26,639 nt of DNA from Dehalococcoidia bacterium UBA2158 (GCA_002328185.1 DCWQ01000035.1:9522-36160), one strand, 5' to 3'. Numbered from the stretch's first letter, positions 14,412-22,533 are shown. A program made the numbers and translations. Notes: generated from the letters alone by a model not told the origin.

Positions 14412-15644
14412 CTAGTCTCCTATACGCCGAGACAGAGGCAGGCAGGCAAACAACACCGCAGCCAACGCAAAAAGCCCAGAGATGTAGTATAGGGTCGCTT
14501 GGAAGTCGAAATAATCGTAAAGGGCCCCAGCAATTAACGGGGAGGGCGCTGCCATCATGAAGCTGATACAGGACACTACACCGAGACCGGTAGTGGCTAC
14601 CTCCCGATTAACCACATCGAAATATGCAGCGGTAAGTATCGGTTGGTCTGGATATAGGAACAGACCCAGCAAGGCAATGGTGATTGTAAGAGCTACGCCT
14701 TGATCGAATACGACCACCAAAAACGCCATAACGCAAGACCAGATCAAACCTGGCACCAACACCTGCTTGCGTCCCAGCTTATCGGAGATCAATCCGGCAA
14801 GCGGCTTGGCTAGCAGCCCAACGGCAATCAGCATGGAGATGTGGAATCCTCGGTTGATGGGACTAAGTTCAAGATCGTTTCCTAGGTACAGAGAAAGCGA
14901 CATCACCAAGGCCGCCAAGGCCATGGACCGCAGGCCTCGCACCAGAATCAGCCCCCATAGCATTGGGCTTTTGAACAAGGTCTTAGTCAAGGCCAGGCGT
15001 TCGGTTAGTCCGACAGACTTGGCAACCTCTTCCTTTACGTCGCCTATGTTCTTGAAGGTCCAAATCGCCATGAAGCCCATAAAGAACGGCGCTATGGCGT
15101 AGATGCTAAGAATGCCCCGCCAGCCCATCACAAGTAACAGTACTCCGGTGATGAAGGGGCCAGCGACATCGCCAACGCTACCGCCCACTCCGTGGAACGA
15201 AAGCATCACGCCTCGACGGCTGGGGAAATGATGAGACAATGACGCAGACGCCGGAAGATGCCACAATGAATGGGAAATTGCAACCACTGCCATCCCCAGC
15301 AGCAGCAATGGATAGACCGGGGAGATTCCCATCACCAGTGACCCAAGACCGGAGGCGGCAACACATCCAGCAAGCAGCCATCCCCACCACTTTCGCAGCA
15401 TATCGACCACGACCCCACCAGGCAGGGAAACGAGCGCTGAAGCAACTTCCCGCATGGTTACGATCCCGCCCACACCCACGCTGTTCAGACCAAAGGTTCT
15501 TTGAATCTCAGGAAAGACAACGACAAAACTCTGGATGATCCAATGAAAAGCCACATGGCCAACAGCCAAACCGGTAACCATCACTCGGGCTGTCAGCCGC
15601 AAATCTTTAGTGTCGCATGATGTGGTTTCGGGTGTCTCGTTCAT
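14412..15644 (-). CDS. MFS transporter
   Basis: 410 residues with about twelve hydrophobic segments, the major facilitator superfamily layout. The hydrophilic N-terminus (about 18 residues, MNETPETTSCDTKDLRLTAR) is followed by helix 1. The loop between helices 2 and 3 reads GGVVVDMLRKWWG, a form of the family's G-x-x-x-D-R/K motif. The equivalent motif in the second half is KPLAGLISDKLGRKQVLVPG. The central cytoplasmic loop (KNIGDVKEEVAKSVGLTERL) is short. It is an inner-membrane secondary transporter with unknown substrate and direction. It differs clearly from the tandem MFS pair at 18408-21069. The next upstream gene on the same strand starts its coding 176 nt away and is separated by a terminator. 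Confidence 0.88.
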   Translation of the reverse strand: MNETPETTSCDTKDLRLTARVMVTGLAVGHVAFHWIIQSFVVVFPEIQRTFGLNSVGVGGIVTMREVASALVSLPGGVVVDMLRKWWGWLLAGCVAASGLGSLVMGISPVYPLLLLGMAVVAISHSLWHLPASASLSHHFPSRRGVMLSFHGVGGSVGDVAGPFITGVLLLVMGWRGILSIYAIAPFFMGFMAIWTFKNIGDVKEEVAKSVGLTERLALTKTLFKSPMLWGLILVRGLRSMALAALVMSLSLYLGNDLELSPINRGFHISMLIAVGLLAKPLAGLISDKLGRKQVLVPGLIWSCVMAFLVVVFDQGVALTITIALLGLFLYPDQPILTAAYFDVVNREVATTGLGVVSCISFMMAAPSPLIAGALYDYFDFQATLYYISGLFALAAVLFACLPLSRRIGD

Positions 15645-15765
15645 TGAACCTCAACTAGAACACGCCTGCTATCAAGACATATTCCGGCAATGATGATACA
15701 GGCTGAGCCAGGAATTCTAGTTCAGCATATCCAGGTTGGCAACCACAATTGATTGACATGCGGAT

Positions 15766-15838
15766 AAAAAACCCCCCAGACCAACCAGATATACTGACTC
15801 CGATAGTTGACTGATACAGACTACGGGTCTTCTGGGGG
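15766..15838 (-). terminator. Terminator-like structure after the MaoC gene
   Basis: On the minus strand CCCCCAGA (15838-15831) can pair with TCTGGGGG (15780-15773), followed directly by a run of six T (15771-15766). The loop is long (about 50 nt), and the 5' arm lies within the last codons of the MaoC-like gene, just before its TAG stop. The T-run and the G/C arms make a minus-strand terminator likely. Confidence 0.6.
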
Positions 15839-16276
15839 CAGAAATGCGTTAGGGACGATAGCGCTGCCCTGCCCTACTCCTGTGGTGTCGCCCCTCTGGT
15901 TTTTCACCTCAATACCCACAGAAACACGGCTGCCATTAGCTTCCCTCGAGGTACCGGTCACTTTACCGGTGAAAGTGATTGTATCGCCGGGACGGACCGG
16001 TCTCAAGAACCTGAGGTCAACCGTGCCGGTGTGGTTGAACACTTCCGGGCCGAAGTGCCTCCGCAGCATCTCTATGGCAAAGGTCAGAGACATCCGCCCT
16101 GAAGCGACTGTACCTTCGGTGCCCAAAACTTCTTTGGCGGCATGTTCGTCGGTGAACTGAGATGGTCCGGTGTTGCCGGAGCTGCCCTCAAATAGATTGA
16201 TGGCCTCTTGGGTCAACTCTTTCGCCAGGGGCGTTATGTCGTCGCCCTCTTCGTAGTTTCTGATTACCCGCCCCAT
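15821..16276 (-). CDS. MaoC-like hot-dog dehydratase
   Basis: 151 residues, one hot-dog domain of the MaoC/R-hydratase type. Visible features are the N-terminal YEEGDDITPLAKELTQEAINLFEGSSG, then QFTDEHAAKEVLG, and TVASGRMSLTFAIEMLRRHFG where the hydratase helix normally lies. The second half reads VDLRFLRPVRPGDTITFTGKVTG. This corresponds to the conserved 'F..PV.PGDTL' strand of MaoC proteins. The family hydrates or dehydrates acyl-CoA thioesters. The canonical D-x-x-x-x-H catalytic pair is not obvious in my reading, so activity may reside in the heterodimer with the adjacent gene. Its ATG overlaps the end of that gene by 13 nt, implying translational coupling. Confidence 0.85.
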   Translation of the reverse strand: MGRVIRNYEEGDDITPLAKELTQEAINLFEGSSGNTGPSQFTDEHAAKEVLGTEGTVASGRMSLTFAIEMLRRHFGPEVFNHTGTVDLRFLRPVRPGDTITFTGKVTGTSREANGSRVSVGIEVKNQRGDTTGVGQGSAIVPNAFLPPEDP

Positions 16277-16683
16277 TTCTTGCCCACCTCCGACGGCTGC
16301 TTCAGTTCATGGGTAATCACCCGGTCGATCAGCCTGCCATCTTCGTCCACCGACACGGCCTCGGTGACGATATAGTTCTTGCCCCTTCTGAGGTATTTGT
16401 CGGCGATCCAGGCCGTCACGGTCAGCCGTTTGCCTGCCATCGGCGGGTTGTAGCAATGGAACGCGCACCGGGCGTTCACCGACCCGGCGTCGGTATATCT
16501 GTCGTTGTATTGGCGCACGTCCACCTTGTGGGCGATGGTTGGAAAGCTGGCTTCCGGGTCCATCACTCCTTTTCGGTAGGTGTCGATCATCTCTTGGGTC
16601 AGTAGATATTCGAACTTTTCGAAGGTCTCGCCGACTTCCAGCGATGCCCAGTCCAGTTCGATGCGGTTATCAACATCGGCCAT
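16264..16683 (-). CDS. FAS1-like dehydratase (MaoC N-terminal-type hot-dog) protein
   Basis: 139 residues, a second hot-dog protein of the type fused N-terminally to MaoC domains in eukaryotic-like hydratases (the FAS1-like dehydratase domain). The start reads LDWASLEVGETFEKFEYLLTQEMIDTYRKGVMD. A PTIAHKVDVRQYNDRY stretch follows, then the strand pair KRLTVTAWIADKYLRRGKNYIVTEAVSVDEDGRLI. It is expected to pair with the overlapping MaoC-like product (13-nt overlap) as a split hydratase acting on a CoA thioester. A minus-strand -10 TATAAT lies about 60 nt upstream, suggesting these two genes form their own transcript. The AGAGAGG ribosome-binding-like sequence is rather distant (about 11 nt) from ATG 16683. 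Confidence 0.82.
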   Translation of the reverse strand: MADVDNRIELDWASLEVGETFEKFEYLLTQEMIDTYRKGVMDPEASFPTIAHKVDVRQYNDRYTDAGSVNARCAFHCYNPPMAGKRLTVTAWIADKYLRRGKNYIVTEAVSVDEDGRLIDRVITHELKQPSEVGKKWGG

Positions 16684-16743
16684 ATTGAATGCGTCCTCTC
16701 TGGAGAATTCTTGTTTGATCGCCTTGGGAGACAGATCTTCCGC

Positions 16744-16749
16744 ATTATA
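16744..16749 (-). promoter_or_regulatory. Consensus -10 element upstream of the hot-dog gene pair
   Basis: A perfect TATAAT on the minus strand (16749-16744) lies about 60 nt before ATG 16683. The -35 region is weak. The rest of the 351-nt spacer (16684-17034) holds no recognisable gene or repeat. Confidence 0.4.
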
Positions 16750-17034
16750 CCTTTTGAGCGCGTGGCGTAGGTTGAGGCTTAATCTGGAGGCCGGACGTAG
16801 TATCTATGATCGCGGCGTTCGAGTTTTGGTATGATTCCTCGAATGATTTGAAGGCCGAAATTCCCAGTCCGGCCCAAGTGATAATCCGTTTTCATGATAC
16901 TAAAGTCGATTTTGATCCGCATTCGGCTTTGCAGACGCAGACATAAATGGAAGAGCTGACAGCCGAAGTACTGCTGCAGCTCCCACACCTCGGGGCCAAC
17001 TGATCGATTGGTAGCTGACGTCCGGAGAAGTTAG

Positions 17035-18378
17035 CTACGGCCTAATAAACCCTAAGTTATCCCGCAGCGTCCCGTCGACATAATCGTCGCGGAACAGCCC
17101 GCGGCGTTGGAGTTCTGGGATTACTAGGTTTACGAAGTCTTCGTAGGCGCCGGGCATGTGGGTGGCGGCTAGGACGAAGCCGTCGCAGGCGTCGGCGTGG
17201 AACCACGACTCCATCTGGTCGGCGACTTGGGTCGGGGTGCCGGTGAACACGGGAAACTCCCGGAGGGTGCCCCGGCCTGACGACGTTATGAAGTCATTCA
17301 CACTGGGGTTCGATGTACCGCTCAGTTCGATTACCCGGTCTAGGAATCCACGCAGGCCCGTCATCGACGCTAGTATTTCGTCTGACAGCGGTTCGTCCAC
17401 GGGATGCTGGGAGAAGTCGTAGTTAAAGACTTCAGAGAGCAGCGTCAGTGAGTCTGTCAGGTTGGCCAGGTCTTCTATCTGCTGGAGTTTTTGTTCCGCT
17501 TCCTCAGCTGTCTCACCGACCACCACGTACACCGCCGGGGCCACTCTCACCGAGTCCGGGTCTCTGCCAGCCAATCGCGCCCGACGCTGAAGGTCGTCGC
17601 GGTAGGCTTTGCAGGCTTCCGGAGTGGGGTAGATTACGAACAGCAGTTCCCCCCAGCGGGCGGCGAACTCCCGTCCCCTTTCGGACTGGCCAGCTTGGAC
17701 CAGCACCGGGTGGCCTTGAGGCGGCCTGGGCACAGTCAATGGCCCCCGCACCTGGAACCACTTACCCGCGTGGTCTACCCGGTGCACTTTGTCCGAGTCG
17801 GCAAACCTACCGGTCTGCTTGTCCAGCACCACGGCCCCGTCTTCCCACGAGTCCCACAGTTCGGAGGTGGCCTCCATGAAATCGTCGGCCACATCGTAAC
17901 GGTCGTCATGCTCCAGGTGCTCTGGCACCCCAAAGTTCTGAGCCTCGGAATCGTTGAGGGAGGTCACCACGTTCCATGCGGCCCGGCCCATGGTGAAATG
18001 ATCCAGCGAGGCGAACAGGCGGGCCACATGGAAGGGCGAGAAATAGGTGGTGGAATAGGTCGCGCCCAACCCCAGACGCTTGGTCGCCAGGCCCATGGCG
18101 GTTATGATTGGCACCAGGTCCAGTTTTACCGCCCGGACGCCGTGCTCAACCGCCTCCTCGAAAGAATCCCCGAAGCGACTGGGCATTGCCAACCGGTCGT
18201 CGATGAACGCCAGATGGAATTTACCCCGTTCCAGAGTTGCTGCGATGTTCTGGTAAAACTCGAGGTCCAAGAAGCCCGGATCAGTCTCCGGGTGACGCCA
18301 CGAGCCGGTGTAGTTGGAGCAGTTGGAGGCCTGCAAAAAGGCCACCAATACCATCTTTTTATCTGGGTTATCTGCCAT
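17035..18378 (-). CDS. NtaA/SnaA/DszA-family FMNH2-dependent monooxygenase
   Basis: 447 residues, the length and motif order of the NtaA/SnaA/DszA/SoxA group of LLM monooxygenases. These include nitrilotriacetate monooxygenase, pristinamycin IIA synthase and dibenzothiophene-sulfone monooxygenase. Features are GSWRHPETDPGFLDLEFYQN near residue 26, then GLATKRLGLGATYSTTYFSPFHVARLFASLDH. These are followed by GRAAWNVVTSLNDSEAQNFG, YDVADDFMEATSELWDSWE, and VRGPLTVPRPPQGHPVLVQAGQSERG. It would need FMNH2 from a separate reductase, which is not seen nearby. It is the last gene of an apparent operon with two MFS transporters (29 nt after the second one), so those transporters likely handle its substrate or product. 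The substrate is not deducible. Confidence 0.92.
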   Translation of the reverse strand: MADNPDKKMVLVAFLQASNCSNYTGSWRHPETDPGFLDLEFYQNIAATLERGKFHLAFIDDRLAMPSRFGDSFEEAVEHGVRAVKLDLVPIITAMGLATKRLGLGATYSTTYFSPFHVARLFASLDHFTMGRAAWNVVTSLNDSEAQNFGVPEHLEHDDRYDVADDFMEATSELWDSWEDGAVVLDKQTGRFADSDKVHRVDHAGKWFQVRGPLTVPRPPQGHPVLVQAGQSERGREFAARWGELLFVIYPTPEACKAYRDDLQRRARLAGRDPDSVRVAPAVYVVVGETAEEAEQKLQQIEDLANLTDSLTLLSEVFNYDFSQHPVDEPLSDEILASMTGLRGFLDRVIELSGTSNPSVNDFITSSGRGTLREFPVFTGTPTQVADQMESWFHADACDGFVLAATHMPGAYEDFVNLVIPELQRRGLFRDDYVDGTLRDNLGFIRP

Positions 18379-18407
18379 TTATTAGCGCCCTCGAGGCCGG
18401 TTTCTGA

Positions 18408-19733
18408 TCAGATCAGCGTTTCTTGTCCGGTGCGCAACGGCCTGGCAGGTCTGACCGGTGGTTTGGCCGTCAAGACGATCAAGCAGCAGGCCAGGGCAAT
18501 ACCTCCAAAGAGTAGGAACACGAAGGAATAGCTGCCTCGGGAGTCGAAGAGCACTCCCACCACCAGAGGACCAGCCGCCTGGCCGATGAGGACGCCGGTC
18601 TCGCTGATGCCCCTGATCCGGCCCAAGGAATTACGCCCGTAGTAATTAGCATACATGATGGACATGACCACATTGGACCCCGACGACGTGATGCCAATCA
18701 TTCCGGCCGCCATGAACGCCCTTCCAGGGGAATCCACTGTGAGCAGGAACAGTGTACTCACTCCCAAGGCCAAGAAAGCGATGGAGTAGGCATAACGCGA
18801 TTCTATCCGCTCCAACACCCGGCCCCAGATAATGCTACTGAAGGCGGAAACCACCCAACCAAGTCCCAAGGCGGCGGCCGATGAGGTCAGAGTCAGGCCT
18901 TGGTCCCGATAGAACGCGCCTATGTGCACGTTATTGCCGGTGCTCACGCCCAACATCGCCATCCCCATCAGGAACAATATCCAGAAGGACCTGGTCTTAA
19001 GCGTCTCGGCGACGGTCCACGAGTCTTCGTCAAGGCTGACGTTTCCATTAGAAACCGCTCTCTCGTTGGAATCAAGGTCCGGTCGGGGGGGTTGATCATC
19101 GTCTGGCAGCAGTCCGATGTCCGCGGGACGCTCCGCCACCAGAAACATGGCAGGCGCCACCGCCACCGCGAAGACCACTATCCCCAAGCTGAGCCAGGCG
19201 GCCTTGATGCTGAAATGCTCGATCATCTGGGCCGCCAGCACGGTGAAGACCAGTCCGCCGATGGCGCCGCAGAGGAATATCACTCCGATGGCACGGCCTC
19301 GTTTCTTGATAAACCACCGGGACACAACCGTGCTGGCGCCGATCGGAGCGGGCGTATGGAAGACGACCCGGGCCGCGGCAAAGGCCAGATAGAACGTGAG
19401 CGGCATGGTGGCCCAAGCCAGGGAGGTCATTGCCAAACCTAGCACCACCATGCTGACCACCAGCACCGGCCGAACGCCGTAACGGTCAATGGCCCAGCCG
19501 ATGGCCGGCGACAGCACCAAGGCAGCCAATGCCCCGGCGCTGACCGACCCGCTGATCAAGGTTCTGCTCCAGCCAAATTGTTGCGACAGGGGGAATATGA
19601 AAATCGTCAGCGTGGTGATGTTGGGCGCCATGCGAGCGAAAACGGCGGTGCCCGACGCCCCAACAACAACCCACCCGTAGTAAAAGGGTAGGATGTTCTT
19701 GAGTTTGGACGCTACTGACAGGCGATCTACCAT
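18408..19733 (-). CDS. MFS transporter, second of a tandem paralogous pair
   Basis: About 441 residues and twelve membrane segments. The start LPFYYGWVVVGASGTAVFARMAP is typical of the MFS group around monocarboxylate and oxalate/formate-type permeases. The loop GWAIDRYGVRP between helices 2 and 3 is the MFS signature. A hydrophilic central loop (about residues 205-240, DDDQPPRPDLDSNE) separates the halves. I chose ATG 19733, one nt after the stop of the upstream paralogue (TAATATG). A GTG at 19742 would overlap it by 8 nt. It is collinear with and clearly homologous to the gene at 19735-21069 throughout, so it arose by tandem duplication. The monooxygenase gene follows 29 nt downstream. The substrate is unknown. 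Confidence 0.9.
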   Translation of the reverse strand: MVDRLSVASKLKNILPFYYGWVVVGASGTAVFARMAPNITTLTIFIFPLSQQFGWSRTLISGSVSAGALAALVLSPAIGWAIDRYGVRPVLVVSMVVLGLAMTSLAWATMPLTFYLAFAAARVVFHTPAPIGASTVVSRWFIKKRGRAIGVIFLCGAIGGLVFTVLAAQMIEHFSIKAAWLSLGIVVFAVAVAPAMFLVAERPADIGLLPDDDQPPRPDLDSNERAVSNGNVSLDEDSWTVAETLKTRSFWILFLMGMAMLGVSTGNNVHIGAFYRDQGLTLTSSAAALGLGWVVSAFSSIIWGRVLERIESRYAYSIAFLALGVSTLFLLTVDSPGRAFMAAGMIGITSSGSNVVMSIMYANYYGRNSLGRIRGISETGVLIGQAAGPLVVGVLFDSRGSYSFVFLLFGGIALACCLIVLTAKPPVRPARPLRTGQETLI

Positions 19734-19734
19734 A

Positions 19735-21069
19735 TTAACCACCCGCCACCGTCGCCGCCCTCTTGACCGGGGTCTTGGCCTTCAGCACTACCAGGCTGCA
19801 GGTTAGGGACAGGGCCACGAAGACCCAGAAAATCATGCTGTAGCTACCCTGAATCTCGAACAAGACGCCGGCGATGACTGGTCCGGTTCCTTGGCCAAGC
19901 AGCACTCCCGCCTCACCAAGTCCCCTGATCCTGCCCAGCGATGATCGGCCGAAGTAGTTGGCGTACATCACCGACGGCACCACGTTGAAACCGGCGGACA
20001 CAATTCCGAAGAACCCGGCCGCCAAGAACACCCCCAGAGTGCCACTGGCCAGTGTCAGATACAGCGTGCTGCCCGCCTGCACCAGGAACATCCCCGAATA
20101 TGTGTAACGGACTTCTATTCGGTCGGTGACCCAGCCCCAGGTGACGCTAAAGACCGCCGACACTATCCAGCTCAAACTCACCGCCAGCGCTGCCGAGATC
20201 GCGCCCAACCCTATGTCCCGGAAGTAGGCGCCCATGTGTACGCCGATGCTAGTGTGGACAAAGAAGCTGGTGAACCCCATCGAGACCAATACCCAAAAGG
20301 CCCTAGTTCCGACGGCTTCCCGCAGTGTCCAAGAGTCATCATCGTCTCTCCGAACCTGGGTAATCACGGCGGCCTGCTCACCCGAGAAGCCGGGACGGAC
20401 TGCCCGCTGGTCCTCGGTGCTGGGCATCGCAAGGTCAGGTTCAACGCCGTCGGGTAAAAGGCCGATGTCCTCGGGGCGTTCGGCAACCAGCAACAATGGC
20501 GGGGCCACAGAAAAGACCAGCACGACCAGTCCGATGGCGATCCACGTCGCCCTCAGTCCATGACTCTCCACCACCAGCGACGCAACCATGGTGAACACGA
20601 TGCCGCCTATCGCTCCGAACAGGAAGATTATCCCGATTGCCCGGCCCCGTTTTCTAATGAACCAGCGGGCAGCAACGGTGCTGGCGCCGATGGGGGCTGA
20701 GGTGTGGAACACCACTCTCCCCGCGGCGAAGGCCAGATAAAAAGTGAACGGGACAGTGGCCCAGGCCAGCGAAACCATGGACAAGCCCAGACCCGCAACG
20801 CTGACCACTAACACTGGCCGCGCGCCGTACCGGTCGATGGCCCACCCCACCACCGGAGAGAGCACAAGGGATGCGATAGCGCCCGCGCTGACCGACCCCG
20901 CGATGAGGGTCCGGCTCCAACCCAGTTGCTGGGACATGGGGAAGATGAGCACGGTGAGTGTGGTGATGGCCGGGGCCATGCGGGCGAATACCACCGTGCT
21001 GGAGGCGCCCACCACAATCCAACCGTAGTAGAAGGGGAATGTATCCCTCAAGCGGGACGCGAGTAGCAT
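19735..21069 (-). CDS. MFS transporter, first of a tandem paralogous pair
   Basis: 444 residues with twelve predicted membrane segments, opening with FPFYYGWIVVGASSTVVFARMAP. Loop 2-3 reads GWAIDRYGARPVLVV. The segment RKRGRAIGIIFLFGAIGGIVF, at helices 5-6, is almost identical in the paralogue. The central loop (about residues 205-245) is the main region where the two diverge. Two adjacent full-length MFS genes could act as a heterodimer, or handle related substrates of the downstream DszA-type monooxygenase; both are inference. The start ATG 21069 has only a weak TAGG upstream. The gene is divergent from the ComD-like gene, with 280 nt between. Confidence 0.9.
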   Translation of the reverse strand: MLLASRLRDTFPFYYGWIVVGASSTVVFARMAPAITTLTVLIFPMSQQLGWSRTLIAGSVSAGAIASLVLSPVVGWAIDRYGARPVLVVSVAGLGLSMVSLAWATVPFTFYLAFAAGRVVFHTSAPIGASTVAARWFIRKRGRAIGIIFLFGAIGGIVFTMVASLVVESHGLRATWIAIGLVVLVFSVAPPLLLVAERPEDIGLLPDGVEPDLAMPSTEDQRAVRPGFSGEQAAVITQVRRDDDDSWTLREAVGTRAFWVLVSMGFTSFFVHTSIGVHMGAYFRDIGLGAISAALAVSLSWIVSAVFSVTWGWVTDRIEVRYTYSGMFLVQAGSTLYLTLASGTLGVFLAAGFFGIVSAGFNVVPSVMYANYFGRSSLGRIRGLGEAGVLLGQGTGPVIAGVLFEIQGSYSMIFWVFVALSLTCSLVVLKAKTPVKRAATVAGG

Positions 21070-21218
21070 TAAAGCAACCTAGTCGCCCAGAGACGTGGCG
21101 GGACGGAGGTCGAATTCCGTGAGAGGCCACACACAATGTTAACGTGGTCCCATCAAGATGGCCCACCAATGATACACAAATCCCGGTATCGAATCAGTCA
21201 TACCCAGCCAAATCGAGA

Positions 21219-21248
21219 TTGACGATAACAACCGATGGTTAATATAAT
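21219..21248 (+). promoter_or_regulatory. Sigma-70-type promoter of the ComD/ComE-like genes
   Basis: TTGACG (21219-21224) and a perfect TATAAT (21243-21248) are separated by 18 nt, about 100 nt before ATG 21350. One of the strongest promoter matches in the window. The leader of about 95 nt shows no TPP riboswitch or other element I recognise. Confidence 0.7.
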
Positions 21249-21349
21249 GAGGCACTCCAAAACAGCCAAGCAAGCCCCTTTCTGACGGCCTACTTTTGTC
21301 ATGTCGGGCGTCACGTCGGGAAAGATAATCACCCACGGAGGAATAGCCC

Positions 21350-21871
21350 ATGGTCCAACAACAGGCGGCATTACTGAAACCGGAGTCCTTGGTCGCAGAG
21401 TTCAAGAAGAACGGGGTCACCCACATCGTGACCATACCAGATAGCGAGACCAACTATCTCTACGAACTGATGAAGGACCAGGATTGGCTGGAAGTAGTTC
21501 CCTCATCGCGAGAGGGCGAAACTTTTGCCATCGCCCTGGGTCTGATCGTCGGCGGGAAAGTGCCAGTCTGCGTCATCCAGAACACAGGCATGATGGAATC
21601 AGGCGACTCCATCCGCGGCATGTCCATCGACGCCGGGTTCCCGCTGGTCATGCTGATCGGCTACCGGGGTTGGACGCGCCACGGTGTCATCACCGACTCC
21701 GCCGCCCGTTACACGGAGACCTTCCTCCACGCCATGGGCATCAACTACTACTTGCTGGAAACGGACGACGACGCATCCCGGATATCAGTCGCTTTCGAAG
21801 AAGCCCGGGCCCAGAGCCGTCCTGTCGCCGTATTGGTCGGAGACGAGTACCACGGCTTCAACCGGATGTAG
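21350..21871 (+). CDS. ComD-like TPP-enzyme subunit (sulfopyruvate/phosphonopyruvate decarboxylase alpha type)
   Basis: 173 residues, corresponding to the N-terminal pyrimidine-binding domain of thiamine-diphosphate decarboxylases encoded as a separate gene. This is the arrangement of sulfopyruvate decarboxylase ComD. The start reads LKPESLVAEFKKNGVTHIVTIPDSETNYLYELM. Next is PSSREGETFAIALGLIVGGK, where Glu57 (or Glu55) is the probable cofactor-activating glutamate. Then comes VCVIQNTGMMESGDSIRGMS, typical of the ComD/phosphonopyruvate decarboxylase group. The complementary diphosphate-binding subunit follows about 70 nt downstream. Together they would decarboxylate a 2-oxoacid such as 3-sulfopyruvate to sulfoacetaldehyde. 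The exact substrate is not established. ATG 21350 has GGAGG (21337-21341) 8 nt upstream and a strong promoter before it. Confidence 0.85.
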   Translation: MVQQQAALLKPESLVAEFKKNGVTHIVTIPDSETNYLYELMKDQDWLEVVPSSREGETFAIALGLIVGGKVPVCVIQNTGMMESGDSIRGMSIDAGFPLVMLIGYRGWTRHGVITDSAARYTETFLHAMGINYYLLETDDDASRISVAFEEARAQSRPVAVLVGDEYHGFNRM

Positions 21872-21917
21872 GGGTGAACCAGATTTCCGGGCCAACCCGC
21901 ATAGAAAATTAACGCAC

Positions 21918-21929
21918 GCAGTTAACTGC
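21918..21929. promoter_or_regulatory. 12-bp palindrome before the ComE-like gene
   Basis: GCAGTTAACTGC is a perfect 12-bp palindrome just upstream of the ComE-like ribosome binding site. The inner ten bases CAGTTAACTG also occur at 1131-1140, upstream of the first LLM gene. Confidence 0.35.
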
Positions 21930-21942
21930 AGTGGAGATGAAA

Positions 21943-22533
21943 ATGTTCGACTCAGCAGACATGTTCCGGGCTTTTGTAAAACATCGAGAAAAGGCCATCG
22001 TCCTGGTAACCGGCACCTCGGGCCGCGACTGGAGAGACGTATCGGATGACGAGAACCGAGACCTGAGCCTCCAAGGCGCCATGGGCCAGACCAACACGGC
22101 GGCCCTGGGTTTCGCCCTCGCCCAGCCCAGCGAGAAAGTGGTCCTGTTCGACTCTGAAGGCGCGCTTCAGATGAACATGGGCGTCCTTGGGACCGTGGCC
22201 GGGATGAAGCCCAAGAATTTCTTCCATTTCCTAATGGACAACGAATGCTACGCCACCACTGGCGGACAGCCGGTGCCCAATGCAGGCGACATCAACTACG
22301 CCGGCATGGCCAGGGAAGCTGGGTATGCCGCCACCTTCGAGTTCGACAACTTGGAAGACTTCGCCGACAGCATCGAAGCCATCATGAAGGAAGAGGGACC
22401 CGTTTTCGTCGCCATGAAGATGATCCCGAAAGTCGAGAACGAGCCCATCGGCCGCCGCGTGCGGAAGCCCCAGCGCACCCGGGCCGAGACCATCAAGGTC
22501 CTGCAGTCTGAGTTGGGTATCTCCGTTGTCTAA
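21943..22533 (+). CDS. ComE-like TPP-enzyme subunit (sulfopyruvate/phosphonopyruvate decarboxylase beta type)
   Basis: 196 residues, the diphosphate-binding half of a split thiamine-diphosphate decarboxylase. The segment LQGAMGQTNTAALGFALAQP precedes VVLFDSEGALQMNMGVLGT, which stands where the GDG of the cofactor motif lies. It ends at FLMDNECYATTGGQP, the usual N-E-x-Y-x-x-T-G-G-Q ending. The G-D-G of the motif is D-S-E-G here, a modest deviation also seen in other ComE-like proteins. I prefer ATG 21943, because GGAG (21933-21936) sits 6 nt before it. An in-frame GTG at 21931 would place that site inside the coding region. It probably forms a heteromer with the preceding gene product. The C-terminal tail RRVRKPQRTRAETIKVLQ is basic. 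Confidence 0.87.
   Translation: MFDSADMFRAFVKHREKAIVLVTGTSGRDWRDVSDDENRDLSLQGAMGQTNTAALGFALAQPSEKVVLFDSEGALQMNMGVLGTVAGMKPKNFFHFLMDNECYATTGGQPVPNAGDINYAGMAREAGYAATFEFDNLEDFADSIEAIMKEEGPVFVAMKMIPKVENEPIGRRVRKPQRTRAETIKVLQSELGISVV

Noticed and set aside
17491..18531. 346-codon open frame on the plus strand
   Set aside because: It is antisense to the DszA-type monooxygenase, whose motifs are unmistakable. The antisense product is His/Gly/Val-rich with no family features.
21249..21349. TPP riboswitch in the leader of the ComDE-like genes
   Set aside because: The conserved CUGAGA and related TPP-riboswitch segments are not present.
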